This document shows positions 25,023-34,260 of a DNA stretch of 64,000 bases, in pieces. Source of the stretch: Hyphomicrobiales bacterium (GTDB taxonomy: Bacteria > Pseudomonadota > Alphaproteobacteria > Rhizobiales > Xanthobacteraceae). The position numbers were made by a program, and so were the translations under genes. The stretch's first letter is position 1. Each line of letters starts with the position of its first letter. The notes beneath the pieces were generated by a model. That model saw nothing but the letters and a program-made list of their open reading frames with translations, had not been told where the DNA came from and did not search any database. The stretch is taken from the NCBI GenBank assembly GCA_021732215.1, contig JAKFVL010000011.1:1-64000 (forward strand), in the 5' to 3' direction.

Positions 25023-26198
25023 TCAGGAGCCCGACTTCTCGAGCTTCTCGACCGACTTGAACGAGCCGTCGGACTGAATCACGGTGAGAAACACCTGATC
25101 CGAGCCGCGATTCGATGTCGCGCTGTAGGTCAGCTTGACGCCGCCGAGGTCCATCGTGCCAGCCTTCTGAATGGCTTCGAGCAGCTTGGCGCGGGTCGGC
25201 TCGCCGTCGACCTTCTCCAGCCCGGTGGCAATGGCGCGGCCGACCAGATAGCCCTCAAGCGAGATAAAGCCCGGCTGCGCATCGGCTGACACCGCCTTCA
25301 GCGCGGCATGATACTTCGCGACCACCGGAATGCTGGCGTCCTTCGGGAACGGCACGACCTGCGTGACAACCACGCCTGCGCCGTCTGCGCCGACTTCCTT
25401 GGCGAGCGCGTCGGAACCGACGAACGAGATATTGACGAAGGTGGCGTTGAGCTTGATCTGCTTGGCGAGCTTGATGAACTCGGCTGCCGGCTTGTACGGG
25501 CTGATCATGATGACCGCCTCCGGCTCGACCTTCTTGATCGCCAGCAGCGCGGCCTTCACCGCAACCGTGTTGCGCTCGAAGGTGCCTTCACCGGCGAGCT
25601 CCATCTTGCGCTTCTCAAGTGCGCGCTTCACGCCCGCAAGACCGGCCTGACCGAAGGCATCGTCCTGATACATGATGGCGATTTTGGTCGCGCCCAGATC
25701 CTTGGTGAGGCGCTCGACCATCGCTTCCGTTTCCTGGAAGTAACTGGCGCGCACGTTCATCACCATCGGCTTGTGCGGTTCGCGCAGGAACTCGGCGCCG
25801 GTGAATGCGCCGATGAACGGGGCGCCCGCGGCAGTCGCGATCGGCTGGGTCGCAGCCGAAGTCGGCGTACCGACTGCGCCGACGATGGCGAACACCTTGT
25901 CGTCGGACAGGAGCTTCTTCACCGCCTCGATCGACTTGTTCGGCTCGTAGCCGTCATCGACGCTCTTCAGTTCGATCTTGCGGCCCTTGATGCCGCCGGC
26001 TTTGTTGATTTCCGCGAACGCGGCGTCGAGGCCGAGCTTCATGCCCTGGCCGAGTGCGGAAGCCGGGCCCTCGAGCGCGGTCGCCTGGCCAAACACGATC
26101 TTGTCTGCGGAAACGCCGTCTTCGGCGGATGCGGTGATGCCGGTGGCAACGAGAGCGGCGAACGCAAACGGCAGTGTACGGTGGATGAAAGCGCGCAT
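25023..26198 (-). CDS. Branched-chain amino acid-type ABC transporter substrate-binding protein
   Basis: This 391-residue periplasmic protein has a signal peptide (MRAFIHRTLPFAFAALVATGITASA). The type-I LivK-like fold follows: IVFGQATALEGPASALGQGMKLGLDAAFAEINKAGGIKGRKIEL, then FAIVGAVGTPTSAATQPIA and IMYQDDAFGQAGLAGVKRAL. Such proteins bind branched-chain amino acids, amides or aromatic acids. No permease or ATPase genes are adjacent, so it is a solitary binding protein. GGAG lies 9 nt upstream. It is upstream of the chemoreceptor on the same strand, so a sensing partnership is possible but only inferred. Confidence 0.92.
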   Translation of the reverse strand: MRAFIHRTLPFAFAALVATGITASAEDGVSADKIVFGQATALEGPASALGQGMKLGLDAAFAEINKAGGIKGRKIELKSVDDGYEPNKSIEAVKKLLSDDKVFAIVGAVGTPTSAATQPIATAAGAPFIGAFTGAEFLREPHKPMVMNVRASYFQETEAMVERLTKDLGATKIAIMYQDDAFGQAGLAGVKRALEKRKMELAGEGTFERNTVAVKAALLAIKKVEPEAVIMISPYKPAAEFIKLAKQIKLNATFVNISFVGSDALAKEVGADGAGVVVTQVVPFPKDASIPVVAKYHAALKAVSADAQPGFISLEGYLVGRAIATGLEKVDGEPTRAKLLEAIQKAGTMDLGGVKLTYSATSNRGSDQVFLTVIQSDGSFKSVEKLEKSGS

Positions 26199-26556
26199 GG
26201 AAGGTTTCTCCGTGTGATGCGGGCGAAAGAAGACGCGACATCATCGCTTCGAAAACTTCACGATTGATTAACTGTAAGAAATTGATACCGCCAAAAGCGG
26301 CCTCCTACGCCGTTTCGCCCGATGCAACAGCAGGATTTCACAAAAGAAATTCTCGCAAACATATAGTTGCGCGCTTTGTCGCACGAGCGCCGGTGACGCC
26401 GGAGATCGACTCCATGGGGATAAATGAGTCTCATCGCCGCCGAACCAGCCCGGTTCAGCTGAAGCTGTCAGCAACCTTGCTCTGCGCCGATCTGAACGAA
26501 TCGCCAAGCGTCCTTCACAAACGGCATTTCCGCACTGCGATTCGCGAGCCGTCCGT
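26199..26556. other. Intergenic stretch without a gene
   Basis: These 358 bp separate the pseudoprotease stop from the ABC binding-protein start, both on the minus strand. The part near 26260-26370 is AT-richer than its surroundings and probably holds the binding-protein promoter, but I cannot name a clear -35/-10 pair. The short open frames here look random. Confidence 0.6.
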
Positions 26557-27528
26557 CTAATGCATTTGCGGCCGCTTCAGGAAATCGGCGCGATCCGCTG
26601 ACGCGAGAACCACGTCGATCTCGTGTCTCTCGCGACGTAGCGTTAGAGGAATGGCGACACCCGCCGCGCCGAGCGCCCATACCTGCCGATAAAAATCGGC
26701 GTGCCCCGCGACCCGTTTCCCATTGACCGCAACAATCGTATCGCCGACCTGGAGCTTGCCGCGCATCGCCGGGCCATTGGACGCAAAGCCGATCGCAACG
26801 ACATCGCCGTCGATCTCGCTGGCAAACATGCCGAGCCACGGACGCGCAGGCTTGTTGACGCGGCCGAACTTGCGCAAATCGTCGAGCACGGGCCGCAGCA
26901 AATCGATCGGCACGATCATGTTGAGATGTTTTGCGGCGCCAGCCTGATCGGTCTCGAGCTGCAGCGACCCGATGCCCAGCAGATCGCCGCGATCCGATAT
27001 CAGCGCGGTACCGCCCCAATTGGGATGAGAGGGAGCGGTGAAGATCGCCTCGTCGAGCAGGTATTCCCAATAGCCCGCGAACTCGCGCTTGGCGACGACT
27101 TCACCGGCAACCGCGCCGGCGCGGCCGCCCATTCCGCCGACGATGACACGGTCTCCGGCTTCCGCCTTGTCCGACACACCGATATTCAGCGGGTCAAGGT
27201 CGATCGAGGCCAGCGCCTGAACCAAACCGAACCCCGTCACCTGATCGAAACCGAGCGGATAACCCTCGACGACGCGGCCGTCGCCGAGATGCAGCCATGT
27301 GGTCTGGGCTTCGGTGATGAGGTAGCCGATGGTCAGAACGAGACCCCGATCGATCAGTACGCCGTTTCCCGCGCGCTCGGTGCCGAGCGTCTCAGCCGTG
27401 AAGGCATCGCTCGGGATGATCGAGTGAATGCCGACGACCGACGACAGCGTGCGATCGAGATCGAAGCTGAAATCCTGCGCGCGCGGCTGAATGCCTGACG
27501 GAACCTTCCACTGCATCTTCAAGGTCAT
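26557..27528 (-). CDS. HtrA/S1C-like protein with PDZ domain, catalytic triad lost (pseudoprotease)
   Basis: This 323-residue protein aligns by eye with the S1C (DegP/HtrA) protease fold: GNGVLIDRGLVLTIGYLITEA (54-74), GYPLGFDQVTGFGLV (89-103), and HPNWGGTALISDRGDLLGIGSL (168-189). All three catalytic positions appear substituted: Tyr69 for His, Gly99 for Asp, Trp171 for Ser. A PDZ domain follows (about 229-310, WLGMFASEIDGDVVAIGFASNGPAMRGKLQVGDTIVAVNGKRV). No signal peptide is evident. GGAGG lies 8 nt before the ATG at 27528. It may bind rather than cut proteins. The fold is sure, the role unknown. It lies downstream of tRNA-Thr. Confidence 0.83.
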   Translation of the reverse strand: MTLKMQWKVPSGIQPRAQDFSFDLDRTLSSVVGIHSIIPSDAFTAETLGTERAGNGVLIDRGLVLTIGYLITEAQTTWLHLGDGRVVEGYPLGFDQVTGFGLVQALASIDLDPLNIGVSDKAEAGDRVIVGGMGGRAGAVAGEVVAKREFAGYWEYLLDEAIFTAPSHPNWGGTALISDRGDLLGIGSLQLETDQAGAAKHLNMIVPIDLLRPVLDDLRKFGRVNKPARPWLGMFASEIDGDVVAIGFASNGPAMRGKLQVGDTIVAVNGKRVAGHADFYRQVWALGAAGVAIPLTLRRERHEIDVVLASADRADFLKRPQMH

Positions 27529-27680
27529 CGCAAGAACCTCCGTTGCCGGAATTCTAGCAGACCGAACGCCCGGCCGCTGCCGGGAAGCGATCGGCATGCA
27601 CCGCATTCAATCAGGTTTGATCGCGAGCGGATGCGCGTATGCGAAGTCCCGGCGCAAACGGTTCTCGGAATTGAACGAAG

Positions 27681-27756
27681 TGGTGCCGCCTATAGGATTC
27701 GAACCTACGACCCCGTCATTACGAATGACGTGCTCTACCAGCTGAGCTAAGGCGGC
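27681..27756 (-). tRNA. tRNA-Thr (anticodon CGT)
   Basis: A complete 76-nt cloverleaf: acceptor GCCGCCT/AGGCGGC, D arm GCTC/GAGC, anticodon loop TTCGTAA (CGU, reading ACG), T arm GTAGG-TTCGAAT-CCTAT, with encoded CCA. It stands alone between the hemY stop and the HtrA-like gene. Confidence 0.96.
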
Positions 27757-27800
27757 AAACCAGATCGTCGCAAGGAATGCGAACGCAACTTTATGACAGC

Positions 27801-27827
27801 TGGATCGAAACTTTTCGTTTCGATCCA
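27801..27827. repeat. Perfect 11-bp hairpin between hemY and tRNA-Thr
   Basis: TGGATCGAAAC (27801-27811) and GTTTCGATCCA (27817-27827) are inverted with a 5-nt loop. It lies about 100 nt after the hemY stop on the minus strand and may end that operon. No T-run follows. Confidence 0.65.
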
Positions 27828-27928
27828 GTGCGCTCCTGATATCGGGCGGCGGATCGCTTTGCAAGAACGGGCCGGGCCACAAGGTCCCATTTCGAGCCGA
27901 AGCCTCTGAAAACAAGAGAAAAATCCAC

Positions 27929-29593
27929 TCAGGCGCTCCAGCGCGCCAGGAACCCGCGCAGACCACCGGCCTGCTGCCGTGGCGGCACGCTCTGATCGGC
28001 GAATTCCTCGACGACAGCTGCCTCATCGTCCACCCCCGGATCGTCCGGCGCGCGGACGATCGGAATCACCGCCGGAATCGCCGGAGCCGATGTCTTGATG
28101 TCCTGACGCGACCGGAAGATCGGCGGTGGCGCCGCCGGCTCAGGAGCCGGAACGTGCGCGGGTTTCGCCGGCGCCGAAGCGGCAGCCTCATCCTCGACAG
28201 CAAGCCCGGGCGGCGTGTTGTCCTGCGTCGTCTCGATGGCCGGCGGCCGTGACGGCGCGATCATCGAATCGTCGGGCATTTCGGTTTCGATAACTGCCGG
28301 AGAACTCGACGGCAACGCCGCGAGCGGCACCAGCCATTGAAACGCATCGAGCCGTCCGGTGACCGGCGATACCGGCCGCCAGCGATCCGACACATAGCCG
28401 TCCGCAGTCCACACCGCATCGGGCAACGCGCGGACCGCACGCAACATCCAGCTGCGCGCCTTGCCGCTGTCGCCATGCTCCGTCCGCTCGATATCCGCCA
28501 TCAGCATCGCCACACGCTGGGTTGGGACGATCGCCAGGGGCGCAAGCGCCTCGCGGGCGCGGGCGAATTCATTGGCGTCGAGCGCGGCACGCGCCAACGC
28601 GAGTGCGCCTTCGACATGGCCCGGCGTTTTCTTGGCAAGCGCTTCAACGCGCACCAGCCGCTGCCGCGCGGAATCGCCGAGCCGGACATGAGCGTAGGCA
28701 TCGGCGAGATCGGGATGCGGATTGGCGAGCCATGCGGTCTCGATGATGCGCATCGCGCGGCGAACCTGATGCTGCTCGCTCTGAAACTTCGCCGCGAGCA
28801 CCGCCGCCGGCGTCAGCGTCGGTGCGAGCCTCACCGCCTCGGTGATCGTATCGCGCGCGACATCGCGATCCGAGGTTTCAAGATCGAGCGCCTGCGCGGT
28901 CAGCAGCACGCCGCGCTGACGGCGATGGGTTTCGCGATCGATCAGCCCAGCCGCTGCATTCCTGTCGAGGATTTCCAGCGCACCGCGCCAATCGCTGCGT
29001 GCGCAGCGAAAGCCGAGCACGGCGTGCGACGCCCAAGGCGATGCCGGCGCGAGCTTCAACGCTTCTTCCGCGATCGCCACTGCGGCGAACGGATCGTCGT
29101 TGCGTTGCGATTCGATGAACAGGCCGCGCAAACCGAGCAGTCGCGTGTCGCTGCGCTCGGCCATGGCGCGAAACGCGCGCTCGGCCCCGCTGCGATCGCC
29201 GTCGAGCTGGGCGGATTGCGCATCGAGCAGCAGCGCGAGTGGATCGTGCGCCGCTATTCTACGCGCGGTTTGCGCATGCCGCCGCGCAGTGCTCGCGTCG
29301 CCATGACCGATGGCAAGAAGCCCTTGCGTGACAGCCTCGCGACCGCGCGCGAGATTGCGCTCGCGGCGCATTCGCCGCAATCGTTGCGGCGTCCGCCAAA
29401 CCCCCCTTACGATGGACCAGACGATTGCGGCAACCACGAATGCGATGCCGAGGATCAGCGCGAACACCGGCAGCGACGTCTCGATGCGCCAGCCGCTCCA
29501 GACCAGATTAACCGTGCCGCTTTGATCGGCGATCCATGCGGCGCCGAATGCGGCGGCGGCGATCAGGGCGAGAAAAAAGAGAACGCGGATCAT
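27929..29593 (-). CDS. hemY: HemY family TPR membrane protein
   Basis: This 554-residue protein has two N-terminal membrane helices (about 3-22 and 40-62; MIRVLFFLALIAAAAFGAAW, LPVFALILGIAFVVAAIVW). A cytoplasmic run of TPR-like helices follows (about 90-410), then a Pro/Ala-rich disordered tail with a conserved-looking C-terminus (GGLRGFLARWSA). Proteobacterial HemY of this kind is placed with haem genes and thought to organise late tetrapyrrole steps at the membrane; it is not the protoporphyrinogen oxidase also called HemY. It is last in hemD-mic60-hemY, 7 bp after mic60. The start at 29593 matches the first membrane helix; 30 upstream codons are not used. Confidence 0.88.
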   Translation of the reverse strand: MIRVLFFLALIAAAAFGAAWIADQSGTVNLVWSGWRIETSLPVFALILGIAFVVAAIVWSIVRGVWRTPQRLRRMRRERNLARGREAVTQGLLAIGHGDASTARRHAQTARRIAAHDPLALLLDAQSAQLDGDRSGAERAFRAMAERSDTRLLGLRGLFIESQRNDDPFAAVAIAEEALKLAPASPWASHAVLGFRCARSDWRGALEILDRNAAAGLIDRETHRRQRGVLLTAQALDLETSDRDVARDTITEAVRLAPTLTPAAVLAAKFQSEQHQVRRAMRIIETAWLANPHPDLADAYAHVRLGDSARQRLVRVEALAKKTPGHVEGALALARAALDANEFARAREALAPLAIVPTQRVAMLMADIERTEHGDSGKARSWMLRAVRALPDAVWTADGYVSDRWRPVSPVTGRLDAFQWLVPLAALPSSSPAVIETEMPDDSMIAPSRPPAIETTQDNTPPGLAVEDEAAASAPAKPAHVPAPEPAAPPPIFRSRQDIKTSAPAIPAVIPIVRAPDDPGVDDEAAVVEEFADQSVPPRQQAGGLRGFLARWSA

Positions 29594-29600
29594 CGAATAC

Positions 29601-30782
29601 CTATGGTGCGGGCTGGCCGAGTGCGGCGAGCGCAGCCGCAGCGTAACGGCGTGCCGCCTCCCGCGCCTCGTCGCGGGCCGCAACTTTTCCGAGCCAGGCC
29701 TGCGCCGGTGCGCGCTGCGCTTCCGGCAACTCCATCAGCGCCGCGCGCGCCGCTGCAATGTCGTTGTTGCGCGCGGCCGCTGCAATCCTTGCCGTCTGCG
29801 CGGTTTGCGCGGAGCTTGCACCACTCGCCGCATCGACACGTTCGACCTTGACCAATTTTGCAGCGTTGTCCTGAAGGCGATCGAGCAACCCGCCAACGTT
29901 ACTTGTCGCGCCCTGTCTAGGTGCGGGGGGCGATAGCTGCGGCAGCAGCGCTTGCAGTTCGCGCGACAGCACCGCGTCACCTGGCAATCCCGACGCTGCG
30001 AAACTCTCAAGCGGTTGCAATGCTGCGTCCGGCGCGACGGTTTTTGCGGCGGCGAGCGCGGCGACGAACGGTTCGCCTTGCCGCACGGCAAGATCGAGAG
30101 CGTTGGCAGCCACCGCACGCCGGATCGCGCGATCGTCGGGCGGTTTTACAGCGCGCTGCGCCGCTTCGCCGAGCGCGCGCTGCGCACCTTCGATCTGGGC
30201 GAAGCGCTGCTCGAGGGCAGAGAAATCAGCAACGGGCGCGGGCGAAGCCTCACGCGGAGCCGCATCTGGCTGCTTTGCCGCAGCCACGACACGATCGACG
30301 TCTCCACGCAACGACGCCACCGTGTCGTTGACCGATTTCAACGAGCCGTCGATCCGGTCCACGCGCGCGGCCAGGGCTGTATCGGATCCGGTTTGAACCG
30401 GCGCATTGGCCCTCGCGGCGGCATCCGTCTCGACCTTGGTCAGTCTCGCCGTCAGCGCATTGATCGCGGTGGCGTCTGCGGAGGCCAATGCCGTCACTGG
30501 CGCAGGCCGGTTGTCTCCCGACAAACCGAGCAGCCAGGCGCCGATCAGGATCAGCGCGGCCGCCGTCGCACCCGACAGTGCCGGGGTCAGCGCGCTTGAC
30601 GCGCCCTCAAACGAAAAGCCGCCTGTATTCATCCGGTCGCGAAATCCGGCGCGCTTGCCATCATCCGCCCGCGAAGCAGGCTCTTTTTCCACCGTCACCT
30701 CGGACGGGTCGAGATCTATCGTCGGCGGCGGCCGCTTGGCGCGTTCGCCCGGTGCTCCGCCATCAGGCACCTCAGCCGTCAT
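29601..30782 (-). CDS. Alphaproteobacterial Mic60 (mitofilin) homologue
   Basis: This 393-residue protein sits between hemD and hemY, where alphaproteobacterial Mic60 is found. It has an acidic cytoplasmic N-terminus (1-60), one membrane helix (about 66-88, ALSGATAAALILIGAWLLGL), a periplasmic coiled-coil region rich in Ala, Asp and Gln (about 95-215), and a C-terminal mitofilin-like domain with LLDRLQDNAAKLVKVERVDA. Mic60 shapes intracytoplasmic membranes and is the bacterial relative of the mitochondrial crista-junction protein. GGGAG lies 7 nt upstream. Composition is low-complexity, so the call rests on architecture plus synteny. Confidence 0.82.
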   Translation of the reverse strand: MTAEVPDGGAPGERAKRPPPTIDLDPSEVTVEKEPASRADDGKRAGFRDRMNTGGFSFEGASSALTPALSGATAAALILIGAWLLGLSGDNRPAPVTALASADATAINALTARLTKVETDAAARANAPVQTGSDTALAARVDRIDGSLKSVNDTVASLRGDVDRVVAAAKQPDAAPREASPAPVADFSALEQRFAQIEGAQRALGEAAQRAVKPPDDRAIRRAVAANALDLAVRQGEPFVAALAAAKTVAPDAALQPLESFAASGLPGDAVLSRELQALLPQLSPPAPRQGATSNVGGLLDRLQDNAAKLVKVERVDAASGASSAQTAQTARIAAAARNNDIAAARAALMELPEAQRAPAQAWLGKVAARDEAREAARRYAAAALAALGQPAP

Positions 30783-30844
30783 GGCGCTGCTCCCGCCCCT
30801 GAACTGATGATTCCTTCGAATGAATCGAAATGCATGCGTCTACC

Positions 30845-31591
30845 CTACCGCGATACGCGGCCCAACGCACGCATCAACCCATCAAAAAGCGCATCCTCGT
30901 TCGGCGCCGACGAAGCCGAGACCTGCATCGCGCCCGCATCCCGCAGAATCATGCCGACCGCATCCGACAGACAGCACTGCGGCAAGGCGAGTGCCGAGAT
31001 TTCAACTCCGGCGTCGCGGACCGCATCGACGAAAGCGCGCGCGCTGCGGCGAGAGTAATGCAGAACGGCATCGATGCGATGCGCAGCAATTGCCTCGCTG
31101 ACCTCGGCCGGCAGCTTGGTCACCGGAACCATCCGGTAGGTGGTCTGCGTCACCACTGTAAATCCCCGCTCGCCGAGTTCGCTGGCAAGATCCCGCGCCA
31201 GATCGGCGCCCGCGAGATAAAGCAGCGTCGCCGCGCGGCCGGCCTTTCCCTTGTTCAGGGTTTCGGTCACCCGCTCGCGCAACGCCGACGCATCGCCATC
31301 GGCATCGATCACGTTGGGAAAGCCGCCGTCGCGCGCGGCCTTCGCCGTGTGCCGTCCGACCGCGAACAGCGGCAGCTCGCGCAGGCGTGCAATCTCCGGC
31401 TGATCGGCAACCGCGCGCACCGCATTGGCCGATGTCGCCATCAACGCATCGAATTTGGCATCGGTATCGTATTCGAATTCCAGCGGTTCGAACCGCAACA
31501 TCGGCGCCAGCAGCACATCGACGCCCCTGGAGCGCAGGGTGGCGGCTGTCGCCTCGTTATCCGGGTATGGACGGGTCACCAGAACGGTCAT
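30845..31591 (-). CDS. hemD: Uroporphyrinogen-III synthase
   Basis: This 248-residue enzyme closes hydroxymethylbilane to uroporphyrinogen III, the branch-point tetrapyrrole. HemD is poorly conserved, but MTVLVTRPYPDNEATAATLRSRGVDVLLAPML at the N-terminus, MATSANAVRA, AVGRHTAKAARDGGF, LYLAGADLARDLASEL and VLHYSRRSARAFVDAV in the second domain fit. It is first in the operon with mic60 and hemY. Its usual upstream partner hemC (hydroxymethylbilane synthase) is not here: tsaD starts 154 bp away on the other strand. Confidence 0.9.
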   Translation of the reverse strand: MTVLVTRPYPDNEATAATLRSRGVDVLLAPMLRFEPLEFEYDTDAKFDALMATSANAVRAVADQPEIARLRELPLFAVGRHTAKAARDGGFPNVIDADGDASALRERVTETLNKGKAGRAATLLYLAGADLARDLASELGERGFTVVTQTTYRMVPVTKLPAEVSEAIAAHRIDAVLHYSRRSARAFVDAVRDAGVEISALALPQCCLSDAVGMILRDAGAMQVSASSAPNEDALFDGLMRALGRVSR

Positions 31592-31745
31592 CGAACGGCA
31601 ATCCCGTCGGAGCTTTCGCGGCCCATATAAAACCGGTTTCCCACTGTTGCGAAAATCGCGCTAATGCTACGCCGACCGGCGCGGAACCGGCCTGCCAAGC
31701 AAGACCCCGGTTTTGTCACGAAGGCAAGGGCCGATCCAGAGGCGG

Positions 31746-32852
31746 ATGAAAGGGTCGACGTTGGCAACGCAAACACCCGCTTTGGTGCTCGGCATCGAGA
31801 CCACCTGCGATGAGACGGCAGCGGCGGTGGTCGAGCGGCAAGCCGACGGAACAGGGCGGATTCTGTCCAACATCGTGCATTCGCAAAATGACAATCATGC
31901 CCCGTTCGGCGGTGTTGTGCCGGAGATCGCGGCCCGCGCTCATGTCGATCTGCTGGACGGGCTTGTGGCCGGCGCGATGAAGGAAGCTGGCCTGAACTTC
32001 AACCAGCTGGCTGGCGTCGCGGCCGCCGCCGGGCCAGGCCTGATCGGCGGCGTCATCGTCGGGCTCACCACCGCCAAGGCCATCGCAATGGTCCACGATA
32101 CGCCGCTCATCGCGGTGAACCACCTCGAGGCTCATGCGCTGACGCCGCGCCTGACCTGCGCGCTGGCGTTTCCCTATTGTCTGTTTCTCGCCTCGGGCGG
32201 GCATACCCAGATCGTCGCGGTGCTCGGCGTCGGCAAGTATGTTCGGCTGGGCACCACGGTCGATGACGCGATCGGCGAGGCATTCGACAAGGTCGCCAAG
32301 ATGCTCGGACTGCCCTACCCCGGAGGCCCGCAGGTCGAGCAGGCCGCCGCGAACGGCGACGACAAACGCTTTGCGTTTCCACGGCCGATGCTGGGCCGGC
32401 CCGACGCGAACTTCTCCTTGTCGGGCCTCAAGACCGCCGTGCGCAATGAAGCCGATCGTCTTGCGCCGCTTGAGCCGCAGGACGTCGCAGACCTCTGCGC
32501 AAGTTTTCAGGCCGCTGTTCTTGAATCCGCGAAGGATCGCCTCGGCACAGGATTGCGTTTATTCGAACAGCAATTTGGCGCAGCCCGCGCGCTGGTCGCC
32601 GCTGGCGGCGTTGCCGCCAATCAGGCGATTCGCGGCGCATTGCAGGACGTCGCCGCGAAGGCTCAGACGACGCTGATCGTTCCACCACCGGCGCTGTGCA
32701 CCGACAACGGCGCGATGATTGCGTGGGCCGGAGCCGAACGTCTCGCACTCGGGATGCTCGATCAACTCGACGCTGCTCCCCGCGCACGCTGGCGTCTCGA
32801 TGGAGACGAGACCGCGCCGGATCGCGGCGTCCAGTCGCGTGCGAAGTTTTGA
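31746..32852 (+). CDS. tsaD: tRNA N6-adenosine threonylcarbamoyltransferase
   Basis: This 368-residue ASKHA-fold enzyme installs threonylcarbamoyl on A37 of ANN-reading tRNAs together with TsaB/TsaE/TsaC. The metal-binding motif HLEAH (in [13 protein letters not shown]) is present, with [15 protein letters not shown] at the N-terminus, [28 protein letters not shown] and [12 protein letters not shown]. Start is ATG 31746 after AGAGG; TTG 31761 is a possible alternative nearer the conserved part. It heads a tight operon with gpsA, an EVE protein and a methyltransferase, divergent from hemD. Confidence 0.97.
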   Translation: MKGSTLATQTPALVLGIETTCDETAAAVVERQADGTGRILSNIVHSQNDNHAPFGGVVPEIAARAHVDLLDGLVAGAMKEAGLNFNQLAGVAAAAGPGLIGGVIVGLTTAKAIAMVHDTPLIAVNHLEAHALTPRLTCALAFPYCLFLASGGHTQIVAVLGVGKYVRLGTTVDDAIGEAFDKVAKMLGLPYPGGPQVEQAAANGDDKRFAFPRPMLGRPDANFSLSGLKTAVRNEADRLAPLEPQDVADLCASFQAAVLESAKDRLGTGLRLFEQQFGAARALVAAGGVAANQAIRGALQDVAAKAQTTLIVPPPALCTDNGAMIAWAGAERLALGMLDQLDAAPRARWRLDGDETAPDRGVQSRAKF

Positions 32853-32859
32853 GAACCGC

Positions 32860-33846
32860 ATGACCTCATATCAGCAGATCGCAGTTGTCGGCGCCGGCGC
32901 GTGGGGCACGGCGCTGGCGAATGCTGCGTCTCGCGCCGGACGCGATGTCACACTGGTCGCGCGAGACGAAGCAACGGCAGGTGCGATCCATCGCGCCCGC
33001 GAAAGCATGCGCCTGCCCGGTATCGCACTCGATGCGAAAGTCGCCATTTCCGGAAAACGCTATCGCGACGCCACGCAAGTGCTGCTGCTTGCGGTACCGG
33101 CGCAATCGTTCCGATCCGCACTCGTCTCGTTTCGGGAGAACCTCGGGAAAGACACCGTGATCGTGTCCTGCGCAAAGGGAATCGAACGCGGCACGCATCT
33201 CTTCACGACGCAGATCGTCGAGGAACTGCTGCCGCAGACGCGGCCCGCAATCCTGTCCGGGCCGAGTTTTGCGACCGACGTCGCACGCGGCCTGCCAACC
33301 GCGGTCACCCTTGCTGCGCAGGATGAGGCCGTCGCCATCCAGCTCTGCCAGGCGCTCGGCTCAGCGACCTTCCGCCCCTATCACACCACGGACGTGCGCG
33401 GCGTCGAGATCGGTGGCGCGGCCAAGAACGTGCTGGCGATCGCGGCGGGTATCGTTGCGGGAAAGAAGCTCGGCGCTTCGGCGCTGGCTGCACTGACAAC
33501 ACGCGGCTTTGCCGAACTGGCCCGTTTCGGTCGCGCGCTCGGTGCGCGCGCCGAAACGCTTGGCGGTCTCTCGGGCCTCGGCGACCTCATTCTCACCTGC
33601 TCGAGTATGCAGTCGCGTAACTTTTCGCTCGGTGTCGCGCTCGGCCAAGGCGCGAGTGTCGAGGCCGCCAGCGGCGGGAAGCTCGCCGAAGGCGCGTTTA
33701 CCGCTCAGGCATTGCTCGAACTCGCACAAGAGAAAAATGTCGAGATGCCGATCTGCGAGGCCGTGGCTGCAATTCTCGACAACAAGGTTGGCATCGACGA
33801 TGCTATTCAGGGACTGTTGTCACGCCCGTTCAAAGCGGAGGAATAG
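32860..33846 (+). CDS. gpsA: Glycerol-3-phosphate dehydrogenase [NAD(P)+]
   Basis: This 328-residue enzyme makes sn-glycerol-3-phosphate for phospholipids from dihydroxyacetone phosphate. It has [19 protein letters not shown] at the N-terminus, [63 protein letters not shown] (catalytic Lys in AAKNV), and [23 protein letters not shown]. It begins 7 bp after the tsaD stop and abuts the EVE gene, so the three are surely cotranscribed. The start at 32860 matches the conserved N-terminus. Confidence 0.97.
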   Translation: MTSYQQIAVVGAGAWGTALANAASRAGRDVTLVARDEATAGAIHRARESMRLPGIALDAKVAISGKRYRDATQVLLLAVPAQSFRSALVSFRENLGKDTVIVSCAKGIERGTHLFTTQIVEELLPQTRPAILSGPSFATDVARGLPTAVTLAAQDEAVAIQLCQALGSATFRPYHTTDVRGVEIGGAAKNVLAIAAGIVAGKKLGASALAALTTRGFAELARFGRALGARAETLGGLSGLGDLILTCSSMQSRNFSLGVALGQGASVEAASGGKLAEGAFTAQALLELAQEKNVEMPICEAVAAILDNKVGIDDAIQGLLSRPFKAEE

Positions 33847-34260
33847 ATGGCGTACTGGCTGGTGAAATCCGAACCCGACGCATTCTCCTGGGATCAGCTT
33901 GCCGCCAAGGGCGCGAAAGGCGAGCCATGGACCGGCGTGCGCAATCACACCGCCAAAGCCAACCTGATGAAGATGAAGAAGGGCGACAAGGCGTTCTATT
34001 ATCATTCCAACGAGGGCAAGGAGATCGTCGGCATCGCCGAAGTCATCCGCGAGCACTATCCGGACCCGACCGACAAGACCGGGAAATTCGTCTGCGTCGA
34101 TATCAGGGCTGACAAGCCGCTGAAGACGTTCGTGACGCTGGCCGCGATCAAGGCCGACAAGAAGCTCGCCGACATGGAGCTGGTGAAGCTGTCGCGATTG
34201 TCGGTGCAGTCGGTCGCGCCTGAGCAATGGAAGATGATCTGCAAGACGGGCGGCGTGTAG
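33847..34260 (+). CDS. EVE domain-containing protein
   Basis: This 137-residue single-domain protein belongs to the EVE family, a PUA-like fold related to YTH and ASCH. It starts AYWLVKSEPDAFSWDQL and contains WTGVRNHTAKANLMKMKKGDKAFYYHSNEGKEIVGIAEV, the two typical blocks. EVE domains are proposed to bind modified bases in RNA or DNA. Here it lies between gpsA (gap 0) and a protein methyltransferase gene (gap 0), in an operon led by tsaD; a link to tRNA modification is inference. GGAGGA lies upstream within the gpsA end. Confidence 0.93.
   Translation: MAYWLVKSEPDAFSWDQLAAKGAKGEPWTGVRNHTAKANLMKMKKGDKAFYYHSNEGKEIVGIAEVIREHYPDPTDKTGKFVCVDIRADKPLKTFVTLAAIKADKKLADMELVKLSRLSVQSVAPEQWKMICKTGGV

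Noticed and set aside
26264-26560. 98-residue plus-strand protein in the 358-bp gap
   Set aside because: No ribosome site, no family, and it lies in a region that should be a promoter for the opposite strand.
28337-29851. 504-residue plus-strand open frame opposite hemY and mic60
   Set aside because: Arg/Ala-rich shadow that crosses two real genes; no recognisable fold or ribosome site.
31592-31745. Remnant of hemC in the hemD-tsaD gap
   Set aside because: Neither strand translates into hydroxymethylbilane synthase motifs; the gap holds only promoter-sized DNA and a degraded repeat.
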